A model generated the notes under the pieces. That model was not told where the DNA came from. It worked only from the letters and a program-made list of their open reading frames with translations, and ran no database searches. A program made the translations under genes and the position numbers. A stretch of DNA of 64,000 nt from NCBI GenBank assembly GCA_031308135.1, contig JAHLJT010000631.1:153901276-153965275 (forward strand), given 5' to 3'. Positions 35,306-45,196 of this stretch are shown in pieces; position 1 is the first letter of the stretch, and each line of letters starts with the position of its first letter. The DNA comes from Acheta domesticus (taxonomy: Eukaryota > Arthropoda > Insecta > Orthoptera > Gryllidae).

Positions 35306-35409
35306 CCCTTTGCGGCTCTCACATGCAACCAATCTTTATAAACGAGATATCTAAAGAAAGAGAATTTCATGGAGACGTGACTAATTGCATTTTGACTATA
35401 AAAATATGA

Positions 35410-36709
35410 AGAATTTGTTAAAAAACTTATCTAAATATTAATTTCAACTGCAACCTGCAACACACGACAGCATTGTTAAAATCTATATATTTAAATAAGT
35501 CCTAAACAAAGTGTTTTAGGGCTTCGAAACCTAACATTTTGAGACCTAGGGACTCAAGGAAAAGTTCCTTTAAGTACATTTTTATTCCAGCGATTATCGG
35601 TACTACCAACGTCACCTATATTTCAGCCCTTGATGCCGGTGACCATTTTTGGTAGTCTCACTTAGAAGGCTTAGATTCCATACATCTAATATTTACGCTT
35701 TCTGTGTACAACGTATTTTGCGCAGACTGACGAGATTTATTTATCTGCTGTATTTCACGACTATCTGTAATAGACTCCAGTAGTTCATGGCTCAATAATG
35801 AAAATTTTATGTCAGTTTGCTACGTATCGTAATTTTATTTCTCCATTATCAGGGTTGAAAATATTGACAACACGGTTAGATGTATAAACACTAATTACAC
35901 AATGTATAAACACTAGTTATATACAAGTACGCTGGAAGCACACATTACCTATCACAAATTATTTGATGATGTAATTGTTTAATTTTGGAATGGTACATGC
36001 ACACAATTCGAAAATTAAACAACTTAAAAAATTAAATTAAAATAGATACGAAACATACCTTGCTTGTATGTAGAAAATTACACAACCGTATTTGTAAATT
36101 TCACAATACTGTGAGCCACGAGAGCTGGCATGACGATCCGTTCATAGGGACTACATGCTAGTGAATGAATTGGTGTTCAAACCTGGCTCAACACTGACTA
36201 CCAAGGCACCAATATCCGGTACACTTTGCTTCAAATTACCTCACCACCATTCATAAAAAATTATGATATACATTAGGTACTTAAGACATATGATATGAGT
36301 ATTAAATTGGTAGCAAAAATGGGTTGATCCCCAGTTTAGGGTGGCAAGGTTCCTTTGGTTCCTTTTGTGATTAATTTTTTCTCGTGAATCACCCGGTACG
36401 GTTCATTTCAGGGTCACTTCAGAGCTGGCGAATGATTTTGCTGGCATTGACAAATTCTGATAAGTCAAAGCATAAATATACACGAAATTACCATGCGTCA
36501 AAGCCATATGAAGATATACATATCGATGTTACAAACAATTTCTTCTTCATCAAGACCTATTTAAAATAGCACTTCACATTTAAAATTACACTTCACAAGA
36601 CATTTTTTAAAATAAACTTGCTTGTTTGCTGCTTTGTTTACTGCTTGAGCTGAAATATTAATATAAACATGGGTTTAGATCTTAAAAAGCCTTCTAATAT
36701 CACATTCAG
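35410..36709. other. Unassigned intergenic DNA
   Basis: No gene was seen. A ~17-bp direct repeat (TGTATAAACACTA) occurs at about 35880 and 35904. A possible diverged SINE box B (GTGTTCAAACC, near 36172) lacks a supporting box A. Confidence 0.3.
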
Positions 36710-36727
36710 TTGTTGCTATAGCAACAA
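36710..36727. promoter_or_regulatory. Perfect 18-bp palindrome matching an RFX X-box
   Basis: TTGTTGCTATAGCAACAA is a perfect palindrome. Its core GTTGCTATAGCAAC fits the consensus RYYNYY-WW-RRNRAC bound by RFX factors, which control ciliary genes in animals. There is no gene beside it in this window, so function is unproven and chance is possible. Confidence 0.35.
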
Positions 36728-36839
36728 AATTATTTACATTCATCTTGAATGTGATTCAATTACACGAAGCATTTGCGGTCGTGGAATTGCGTGTTTTTTT
36801 CGTATGTCAAGACATCTTTTAATATATTTTGTGCGTCTA

Positions 36840-38010
36840 CCGTGATGGAAGGTATAAATGCATGATTTCTTTAACATATTATGTAATATTTGCTTTAAAA
36901 ATAGACGAGTTGCTTTTTGGTATTAAATTGGAGAATTTGAGAAGTGATAGTCTCCCAATAATAAACGTGTATGTAGCATGTGTTTGTGAAATATAATTTA
37001 TTTTAAATACTTATATTTATTTTTTTAGCATAATGAATTTTACTAGTTATTTTTTATATATTATTTACTATTTATTAAGCTTCCATTCGTAAAATGTATC
37101 TATTTTTCAGATAAATGCAGATTTGGTACTACTCAAGTTGTCGTGTTATGAGGATGTAATTAGTGCAGAGATACCACACTAAATTTAAGTATTACTATAG
37201 TAGTGGTAATACTTTTAAAATTGTATAATTTCAACGAATATGTGAGTCGATTTTTTGTTTTAAAATATTGCTTTCTTTAACATATTAAGTAGATTTGGTT
37301 TAAAGAACAGACGCGTTGATTTATTAGTATTGAAATGGGAGTGGGGTTGTGGGTTGATAGCCCCCCTGTAACACAAACTTAAAAGAAGCATGTGATGGTG
37401 AAATATAATTTATTTGAAATATTGATATTTATGGTGCTTTTAGTGATAAAATGTATGGGGATTTTAGTGTTAATCATAAAGGTTTAAGTAGTATGAGTTT
37501 GTGAAATATACTTTATTTTAAATAAGTATATTTATTGTGTTTACATCATAGTTTTATTCAGTTTTTTATTGTTATTTAGCATCCATTAATTATTTTAAAT
37601 CGCATTAAGAAGTGAGTTATTACTATTTATTACCTCTTAATTTTATAAATTTTAGTTTGTAAAATTTTAGAAGTACATTTTTTGTTCCAGATATTACAAG
37701 ATGTTCTGCACATGTTATTGTTATTGTTATTTGTTCGCATGTTTGTTAAATTTGAATTGTTATATCTTTTACAAGATTTCATTTTTTTAATTAAAATAAA
37801 TCTATAATAATTCCAACGAATACATGAGTTATACTTTTTTTCCGTTTACATTCTGTGGCTTCTAGAGCATACAAACACATAACAAGTAGTATTTGGTTAA
37901 CTAAATAGGCGAGTGACTTCTTTTGATAATTAAAACTGTGTTGTTTAAGTAGCATGCGCTTGTGAAATAGAATTATTTTAAATACATTTATTACGTTACA
38001 ATGTTGAACG
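36840..38010. repeat. Degenerate repeat array, unit of several hundred bp
   Basis: The motif 'TAGCATGTG-TTGTGAAATATAATTTATTT-AAATA' recurs near 36975, 37387, 37482 and 37950. It is often preceded by an 'AGACGAGTTG-TT-TTGGTATT' segment (near 36903, 37311, 37905). The first two lie about 410 bp apart. The copies are too diverged to define a clean unit by eye. No open frame is present. Confidence 0.5.
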
Positions 38011-38394
38011 TTACTACACGTGAATATTAAACAAGGATTCAGTTCATGGAGTCGATTCTTCTCTAATGAACCGGATCAGTATACCAAAGGAACCGTGTCA
38101 TCCTAATTCCTGGATCAACCAAAAAAAGTAATATTATGTAATTTTGGTCAGATATGAATAGATTGACTATTGTTACAGGAAGCCCAAATAAAAGCAAATT
38201 GAAAGGCAATAAACCATACAAAAAGTCAGAATCACTACTATGGTCAAGTCACAACAAGTTCATAATACAAAACATAACAGAAAACATTAATATACAACTC
38301 AAGATACTCATTTATACTTAAGATTCGTGAAGGTGATCAGTCAGTTCACATTTTAAACAATGTTGGGGCAATAACTAAATTAAAAGATATAATA

Positions 38395-38409
38395 GACGAT
38401 AATTATTTA
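38395..38409. repeat. Candidate left target duplication of LINE L1
   Basis: 15 bp (GACGATAATTATTTA) matching 12 of 15 positions with 43800-43814 (GAAGATAATATTTTA). Both read in the same L3 frame (DDNYL / EDNIL), consistent with an old target-site duplication around L1. Confidence 0.45.
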
Positions 38410-39215
38410 TCTTTTATTAGTAGTAGTAGTAGTATTTTACACCATTGGGTGTCTCTCGCATCCCAGTTTCCATTTTAGTCTGTCGCTGCAGTCTTCTGCA
38501 GTTAATCCTCTTCTGTCCATTGCCATCTCTACTCCTTTCTTCCATGTACTTCTGGGTCTTCCTCGTCTTCTGTGTGATGTTGGTGTCCAATTCCAGAGCT
38601 TTAGAGGCCATCGTTATTCACCCATTCTCTTTAAATGACCAGACCATTTGAGCCTTTTAATTTCAATGGTATCAATAATGTTGAAACTCACTTGTGCTTT
38701 TCTTCTAATTTCTTCGTTTCTTACTTTGTCCAACAATGTCAATCCACAGCTTCTTCGTCAATAGTCCACTTCCATTGCTTTAAGTTTATTCTCATTACCT
38801 TTAGATATTTCCCAAACTTCAGACCCATATGTGGCAATACTCTCTATGATAGTCTTATACAATCTTCTTTTAACATTTTCCTAAGAGTTTGGTTCCGTAT
38901 TAAAGGATGTAATTGCCTTAAAGCTACTTTGCCTTTTGATATTCTACTCTGAATATCTTCTGTACTACCTCCATTTGCTGCTATTTGAGTACCTAGATAG
39001 ATAACATTCTGGCAGGATTTCAATTCTGGTCCATTGGGTATACACAGAGTCTTGGCTTCTCCTCCTACAACCAGATATTCTGTTTTATTAAAATTTATTT
39101 CCAGCCCCCAATTTAAGTACTCTACATGAAGTTTTCGCAACATATACAAAACATCATCTTCGTCCTCAGCGAAGATAATTTGATGGTCTGCATAATTAAG
39201 AGAATAGAGCATGAT
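38410..39215 (-). pseudogene. LINE L1 (RTE-like): RT C-half and 3' end
   Basis: Minus strand. YADHQIIFAEDEDD (RT motif C, with the second catalytic D replaced by H) is followed by NFNKTEYLVVGGEAK, LGTQIAANGG, SRISKGKVALRQL, ATYGSEVW, RRSCGLTLLDKVRNEE and IKRLKWSGHLKRM. It closes with RRGRPRSTWKKGVEM and a TACTACTAC-type tail at 38434-38417. This order is that of endonuclease-reverse transcriptase (RTE-like) LINEs of insects. Stops interrupt it. At about 39215 the similarity ends at GC-rich DNA; the RT core that should follow is missing. Confidence 0.8.
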
Positions 39216-39239
39216 GTTCAATCTCGCGAACAATCACGA

Positions 39240-40740
39240 GGAAATTCGCTAGCAGGGAGCAGCCTCATATTGTCTTTCCCCGCGCGGCCAACATTTTTCG
39301 GCTGCCCCACCTTCAAAGTTTCTCACGGCACTAACAAGTCTATACAAAAATATAAGAAGTGAAACACAGATGTTCAGGCAAAACAATTCTCGTCGAGCCC
39401 TCTTCGCCCCGAGCGCCGAACCGCCGCGAACCCTTCGAACAGTAAGCCGGGGAAGGGGCGACAGGTCATTACCCAAGGCTTGGCCTCCGCCGGCGCGCGG
39501 GGCCGCTTCCTCAAGATATTAGCCGTTTACCTGCTTTACTCAGCCTTCGGCGGCCAGACGTGTTTACAAACATTCATAAATATCGCTACGTGCCTCCCGC
39601 ACCAATATGGGCGTTAGTATTCGCCGACCACGAACGCATCTGCAAGGCAGCCGCGCCCGCGCCCGCCTTTTCGCCCCCGTCTCTCAGCCGGCTCCGCGGT
39701 TCCCGTGAGAAAATACCAAACCTTGCTAATGAGTTACAGCCATCGCAGGCACCGCCAGTGCCGCGCCAAAGTCACGTGACACACTTCAGAAAACAACAAC
39801 TAATAGCGAGCATCTTTGGCGGCACACTGCGTCTCACTGCATGTCATAGGCTAGCTGCAAATGTCACGTGACTCCTCCCCCTCTGCTCTCGGAAACATAC
39901 GTTTCAATAAATACAACTTCGCTCCCACACGCTACTACTATATCAAACTACTACTACTCTGTCAAACTACTCACTCTTCAGTCATTCATAGTCAAACTTC
40001 CAAGCAACCGCTTCAGTCAACGTTTATCAGTCGTTTCTACGCTGCTACTGAAAACTATTCAGTCACCTCTTCAGTCAAACTCTGCTACTACTACTACTAT
40101 GTCAAACTACTACTACTCTGTCAAACTACTCACTCTTCAGTCACTCTTAGTCAAACTTCCAAGCGACAACTTCAGTCACTTCTACGCTGCTACTGAAAAC
40201 TATTCAGTCATCTCTTCAGTCGAGTTCTAACAGTCATTACTACTCAGTCACTTCAGTCAACTTCTACTAGACAAACGACTACCATTGACATATTTGTCAA
40301 TACAACGCACGAGTGTCAATGCTCGCTCTACTCGTCAGACAGCCTGCGAACGAGTCAGCTGTCCTTGCTCTGCCTATCAAGGCTCCGGCAATCAATCAGC
40401 GCAGCCAGCCGGCCCGCGATCTACATTCGGGCCACCCGTGAATCAGCCTTCACCTGGCCAAGTCAACCGTACGGGCCATTCCAGCAGTCGAGTACGCGCC
40501 CATGGTGATATCCAGCCTACCAGCCGTATCATCCGCAGCCCATTTCAACCTACGGCACACACACCCTCAGCCGTCTGACCTGGGTTGGTGTTTGCTGTAC
40601 TTTCATCAATCTGTAAGTGTAAACTTCAAGAAAGAAGAAACAAACTATAAACATTCATTGGTCCTCCGGCTTACTGCCTAACTACTTACTTGTAAAACTA
40701 ACCAATATTTCAAGAATTAAATTAAATTCATTCACAAGTG
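39240..40740. other. GC-rich block and CTACTA/TCAGTC tandem repeats, possibly LTR-derived
   Basis: About 39260-39720 is CpG-rich. About 39935-40225 holds two tandem copies of a ~150-bp unit (CTACTACTCTGTCAAACTAC ... CTGCTACTGAAAACTATTCA). The following part is C-rich and then AT-rich up to the mariner. CAATAAATAC near 39905 could be a TATA region, suggesting an LTR, but no paired LTR or primer-binding site was found. The block sits inside LINE L1 together with the mariner. Confidence 0.35.
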
Positions 40741-41081
40741 CATTGCCTTTCATTTGCCTCTAAGGAAACAATCCCCTGAAAACCGTTCTGAGCATGTATG
40801 TAGTTGCATTCGCAGCACGAACCTCACCGCGCTGCATCCACTACACATGAAATCGTCAATTTTTACACCCAGATTGCAACATTTTCTTCTCCAGTTTTTT
40901 AAAGCTTGGACTGATTTTATTGCGTGCAAACCGTTCAACGGATCTAAACTAGAAAAGTTGCGCCATCCAGGGACACATTTGACAAGTAAAACGGCAGCTG
41001 TCGCGTTTGTGTAGGTTGACCCGTTAAGCAGCAACTGCGGTACTTGCGTGAACCTGTTCGTCACCTCGTACAACGGCAAGA

Positions 41082-41911
41082 ATGAAGGAGTTGGAGGAAC
41101 AGCGTGTGTGCGTGAAATTTTGTTTCAAACTTGGCACAAGTGCTATGGAAACCTTCGAAAAGATTCAACAAGACACATGGGGATGAAGGTATGAGTTGAA
41201 GCCAGTGTTTTGATTGGTATAGTAGCTTCAAATCGGGCAGAACTTCGACAGAAGACGAATTGCGAACGGGGCGGTCTTCCATATCGACAGACCCCATCCA
41301 CATCAAATTGGTGAGCGATCTGGTGCGAGGAAATCGCCGTTTAACTATTAGGGAGATAGCGTATAATGTGAATATTAGTTTTGGATTCTGTCAGACCATT
41401 TTGACAAAAATTTTGGGCGTGTCTGTGTGTGTGTCTGTGTGTGTGTCTGTGTGTATGTCTGTGTGTGTGTCTGTGTGTTTCAGTGTGTGTGTCTGTGTGT
41501 GTGTCTGTGTGTTTCAGTGTGTGTGTCTGTGTGTGTGTCTGCGTGTGTGTCTGAGTGTGTCGCGCGTCGCGTCAAAATTCGTCCCGCGACTGCTGAACAA
41601 AGACAAACACGTGTGGACATTTGTCAGGAGCTCCTGGATCGATTCAACGCCGAAACAGATTTTCTTAAAACCATTAAAACCGATGACGAAAATCAACCCT
41701 GAAATCAACCTTGAAAGGGTACCGATTCGAGCCAATTTTGGGCATCAAAACCAATTGTACGGCGGACCTGAAGAGGATCCCTAAGGCGGCTTACCAGGCG
41801 GGGTTCGAGAGCTGGAAGAAACGTTGGGAAAGATGTGTCGTGAGCCAAGGCAACTATTTTGAGGGCGACAAATTCGAATACGTTGTATCTATAGAAATAA
41901 ACAAGTTATAA
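41082..41911 (+). pseudogene. Mariner transposase pseudogene
   Basis: From an ATG at 41082: EQRVCVKFCFKLGTSAMETF, then after a frameshift QCFDWYSSFKSGRTSTEDE, RTGRSSISTD, NRRLTIREIAYNVNISFGFC (second helix-turn-helix) and LTKILG. A TGTGTCTG microsatellite interrupts the frame. The protein then resumes as RLLNKDKH / ICQELLDRFNAETDFLKTI and DDEN (the first catalytic block, normally followed by W). The rest of the DDE core is deleted, and the C-terminus LKRIPKAAYQAGFESWKKRW follows to the stop at 41911. After it, CAGTCCGGTCTTTTATTGATCACACC resembles a mariner 3' end, though split here by my length rule: CAGTCCGGTCTTTTATTG and ATCACACC. It cannot be active. Confidence 0.9.
41418..41562. repeat. 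(TGTGTCTG)n microsatellite inside mariner
   Basis: About 145 bp of TGTGTCTG with occasional TTTCAG interruptions, placed exactly between the helix-turn-helix region and the linker of the transposase. It encodes a cysteine/valine-rich artefact. Confidence 0.9.
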
Positions 41912-41934
41912 AATCAGTCCGGTCTTTTATTGAT

Positions 41935-42838
41935 CACACCCCGTTGTATTCCCCGTACTAATATTGTAAACGTTCATGATTTCTTTCCTGTCTTTTTTCA
42001 TCAATTCTTGATAATACTCTTTCCATTTATGTAGGCTTAAAAGTTGTAAGGTTGAAAATTGTTTCTCATTTGTTCTTAGACCTTTTATAAGTTTCCAAGA
42101 CTCTTTTGCTTTGGTACTGCCAATGCATTGCTCAATTTCTTCAAATTTCTTTTCCCAAGCAGCATTCTTAGCTTTTATAACTTCCTTTTTTGTTTCCCTA
42201 CTTTTTTGACTGTACATCTTTCTGTCATCATCATCTTGAGTACTTAGCCATTTTCTATAGACATTTTCTTTCTTTCTTACTTTCTTTTCTAAAGAACTAT
42301 TCCACCACATATCACTTATTTTAACCTTGTCGTTTCCTGCCTCTCCAAGGCTCTCATAAGCAGCTTCATGGATAGCTCTTACTATTCCGCCGTAGAGAGA
42401 TTGGGTAGTTGTGTAATCTATATTTGATAGCTTTCCACTGAGTCTGAATTTATATAGAAAATTTATTGATGGGTCAGTTAGAAGATGAAGTTTATATTTC
42501 GGGATTTGTATGCTGAATGGTGTGTCTTGAATATCAGTTTGTTGGGTTTTATTCATAAATGGAAGATACAATTTTGGCCTCAGCAAATAATGATCAGAGT
42601 TGCACTCGGCACCCCTATATACTCTGATGTCTTCCCCCATGGCTTTGTTGTTAGGTTTGCCAAGTACGTAATCTATGATTGTTCTTCTTGTTCCTCTAAT
42701 CCATGTAAATTCGTAAATATCCGTATGTTTGAAGAACCCATTCCAGATTTTTAAGCCATATTGCATACACACTTCTATCAGCCTCTTACCATTGTAATTT
42801 ACAGTTTCCTCGCCGTACCATCCGACCACATCATTTTG
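41935..42838 (-). pseudogene. LINE L1: endonuclease C-half and linker
   Basis: A 300-codon open frame from 42829 to 41927 starts WYGEETVNYNGKRLIEVCMQ and carries GLKIWNGFF, DIYEFTWIRGTRRTIIDYV and VYRGAECNSDHYLL. SDH is the catalytic histidine block of apurinic-type endonucleases. A basic linker (KISDMWWNSSLEKKVRKK, then KEVIKAKNAAWEKKF) follows, typical of the region before RT in RTE-like LINEs. It ends at the mariner border. The N-terminal endonuclease half lies next to it but inverted (42839-43799). Confidence 0.85.
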
Positions 42839-43799
42839 GACTTACCTTCTTACTCTGCTTTGGACTTGCATCACTTTGGACTTGCCTTATCCCTCCCCGT
42901 GGGATACCGCCTCGTAGTAGCACTGTCCGTGCGGGCGGGGAGTCTTGCGTGCTCCTATGAAATCAGGGGCTATGCCGGCGGTAGCTACTGGTAGCATAGC
43001 TACTGGTAGGATTCTCCCTAGCCGGATTGGCTCTAGTGGAGGAGTCAGACGAAGGTATCTCTGAACGACCTATCAGGACATTGAGGCATATTCCCAATCC
43101 TTTACCTTTCCCACCTGCTCTTTACTCCATCCCCCCCTTCTCTTGGGGTAAGGGGGGCAGGACTATAGGCGAGAGGGAAGTCAGCCTGTCTAGGGGAAGG
43201 TAACCTCAAAGAAGAAATCTCCGGTCCTCCAGGTTGGGGGTTAGGGCGTAGGGCCAGCGCCCCTACCCCTGTTAAAAATGCTGGATAATGTTCCAGAAAA
43301 AATATAAGCGGAATATCCAGGAAACGACAATGCAAACAGAAACGGTTTATAAACATAGGAACGTGGAACGTACGGGGTCTTAATCTGAAAAGAGTAGAAG
43401 TATTCGAAAACTTAAGTAAATGGAATGTGGAAATTGCTGTCTTGTCAGAAACGAAAAAAAGAGTCAAGGCGTAGAAGTTAAAGATTACATTCATATATTT
43501 AGCGAGGTGAACAAAGAAATTAGAGAAAAGAGAGGAGTCACTATCGCCGTATCAAAAATATATAAAAACTGTATTAAGAGCTGGACATGCGTCAATGAGA
43601 ATATTTTAACACTTGATTTTAAAATTAAAGAAATAGAGATGGTTTTATGGGTATTTATGCCCCAAATGACGATGCTCCTGAAACTGAGAAGATTGCATTT
43701 TTTAATCAATTGACGAGTGCCTTAGATGGAATCGCTGATAGAAAATATGTATTTTTACTTGGGGATTTTAATGGTAGAGTATCTTCTATTAATACAGTA
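42839..43799 (+). pseudogene. LINE L1: inverted 5' UTR and endonuclease N-half
   Basis: Plus orientation, head-to-head with the previous feature. A GC-richer 5' untranslated part (42839-43330) is followed by INIGTWNVRGLNLKRVEVF, then AVLSETKKR (catalytic E), GVTIAVSK, IYAPNDDAPETEK and FLLGDFNGRV (catalytic D/N) near 43760. Frameshifts occur near 43460 and 43640. It stops at exactly the domain point where the minus-strand piece begins, so the two are complementary halves of one endonuclease. Confidence 0.8.
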
Positions 43800-44126
43800 G
43801 AAGATAATATTTTAATTCATTATCAAAATGTTCGTGGACCCAGAACAAAGGCTAAATGACTTTTACATTAGTATTCTTGGCTACAATTATGATCTTATAT
43901 TAATAACGGAAACGTGGCTATCTGAATCAATTTACAGCTGTGAACTATTTACTAATTATTACAATGTTTTTCGAAAAAACAGATATACCTAAATAGAAGG
44001 ACGAGTATTAATTGCAGTACACATTGATTTTGCCGTCACTGAATTTGAATTAAATAATGTCAATTTTGAAGCGCTTGCTTTTAAAGTGACTCTTCACAGA
44101 AGTATTTATTACTTTGTTAACGTGTA
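43800..44126 (+). pseudogene. LINE L3: endonuclease N-half
   Basis: NILIHYQNVRGPRTKAK, then after a stop FYISILGYNYDLILITETWL (catalytic E), SCELFTNYYNVFRKNRYT, RVLIAVHIDF and SIYYFVNV. 'YQNVRG-RTK' and 'TETWL' are typical of CR1/Jockey-type LINE endonucleases, not the RTE-like type of L1 and L4. The frame is cut at 44126 by insertion of L4 and resumes at 47237 as YFHPNSRT. The part before 43800 may lie at 38290-38394. Confidence 0.75.
44115..44126. repeat. Target-site duplication of L4 (left)
   Basis: TGTTAACGTGTA is identical to 47225-47236. The pair flanks the minus-strand LINE L4, and removing the insertion plus one copy restores the L3 endonuclease frame. Confidence 0.85.
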
Positions 44127-44157
<31 letters not shown>

Positions 44158-44435
44158 CGAGGTTCATTACAGCTGACGCCGCTTCTCGCATCCTAGTCGC
44201 CACGTCCTTCGATGTTCTCAATCTTCCTCTTGAAGATCTCGTTCCTGCATTTCCTTTTCTATCTCCTTTTCCCATGTTTTTCTCGGTCTGCCACGTTTCC
44301 TGTTTCTTTGAGGTAACCATTTCAAAATTTTCTTAGGCCACCGACTTTCCGTCATCATTTGGATATGACCATACCATCTCAATCTTTTAGCATCAACTAC
44401 ATCCATTATATCAATATTAATACCCATGTTGGCAC
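44127..44435 (-). pseudogene. LINE L4 (RTE-like): 3' end with (TAC)n tail
   Basis: Minus frame MGINIDIMDVVDAKRLRWYG then HIQMMTESRWPKKILKW, RNRKRGRPRKTWEKEIEKEM and DVATRMREAA. The tail is (TAC)n (plus-strand TAG run, 44124-44153). This matches the C-terminus of endonuclease-RT LINEs and is homologous to the end of L1. The tail abuts the target duplication, as expected of target-primed insertion. The upstream part is found at 46815-47224, split off by an insertion. Confidence 0.85.
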
Positions 44436-44439
44436 ATAG

Positions 44440-45196
44440 GCATCAAAAAGGATTCATATTTGGCGCCGTGGCGGGAGATTGGTTTTCAATAACAATCTTT
44501 GGCCCTTTATTACTAGCTCAGAATTTGCATTTTGAACGTACCACGTCGGACTTATAAAAAATTTCCTCCAAATCCGCGTGCTGGTGGCGAAAAGCGCGGA
44601 AATATATGGTTTCTTTGTTAGTCATAATAGTATTCGACCCAGCGGTTTTTTCGTAATGGTTTCATCTCTCGTCGCAAGGGAGCAGCACCGGCCGGACTCC
44701 ACTCCCAAGCACTACTGCAGAGAAAATTATTTAGACACTCCAGATTTCCGTTTTTTTAAAACCAATGACAGCATTGAAACACAAATTCAAACGGCAAAAC
44801 AAGTTTTTCAAAGTAGTCGTTCCGCCCAGTGAACGAGCTTCAGTGCGCTCGCATTAACGTTCCATGAGAACATTTTAACTTAGCAAGGTTGGCATACTTG
44901 TCACCTTTTATAAAACATTTCAAAGAGCAACCATTTTTCCGCGGGAAACACTGTGAATGCTTGAGTGAAATTTTGTGGAATACAGATTAAAAGAAGGCAT
45001 TGCTTTTCATGTGAGACTGAGGTAAAAGGTAAACGATTTATTCTCTGATTGCTTATTTCTTTATATTATCTTCTAATAAGAGGGGTACACTGTGTCTTTT
45101 CAGAGATCGAGCGAGCGAGCGAGCATACCCTAACGTTCGTCGAGCCAAAATCAACTGATGCGCTCTCCCGAACATTAACCTAAATCTGAAATCTGA
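44440..45196. other. Unassigned insert beside copy A9
   Basis: About 750 bp of unrecognised sequence between the two halves of L4, with a GAGCGAGCGAGC run near 45106. Together with A9 it interrupts L4. It may be part of a larger element carrying A9 or a separate insertion. Confidence 0.35.

Noticed and set aside
36119..36200. tRNA-derived SINE
   Set aside because: Only a box B-like GTGTTCAAACC is seen; box A does not match.
41427..41702. Cysteine/valine-rich protein
   Set aside because: It is the translation of the TGTGTCTG microsatellite inside the mariner pseudogene.
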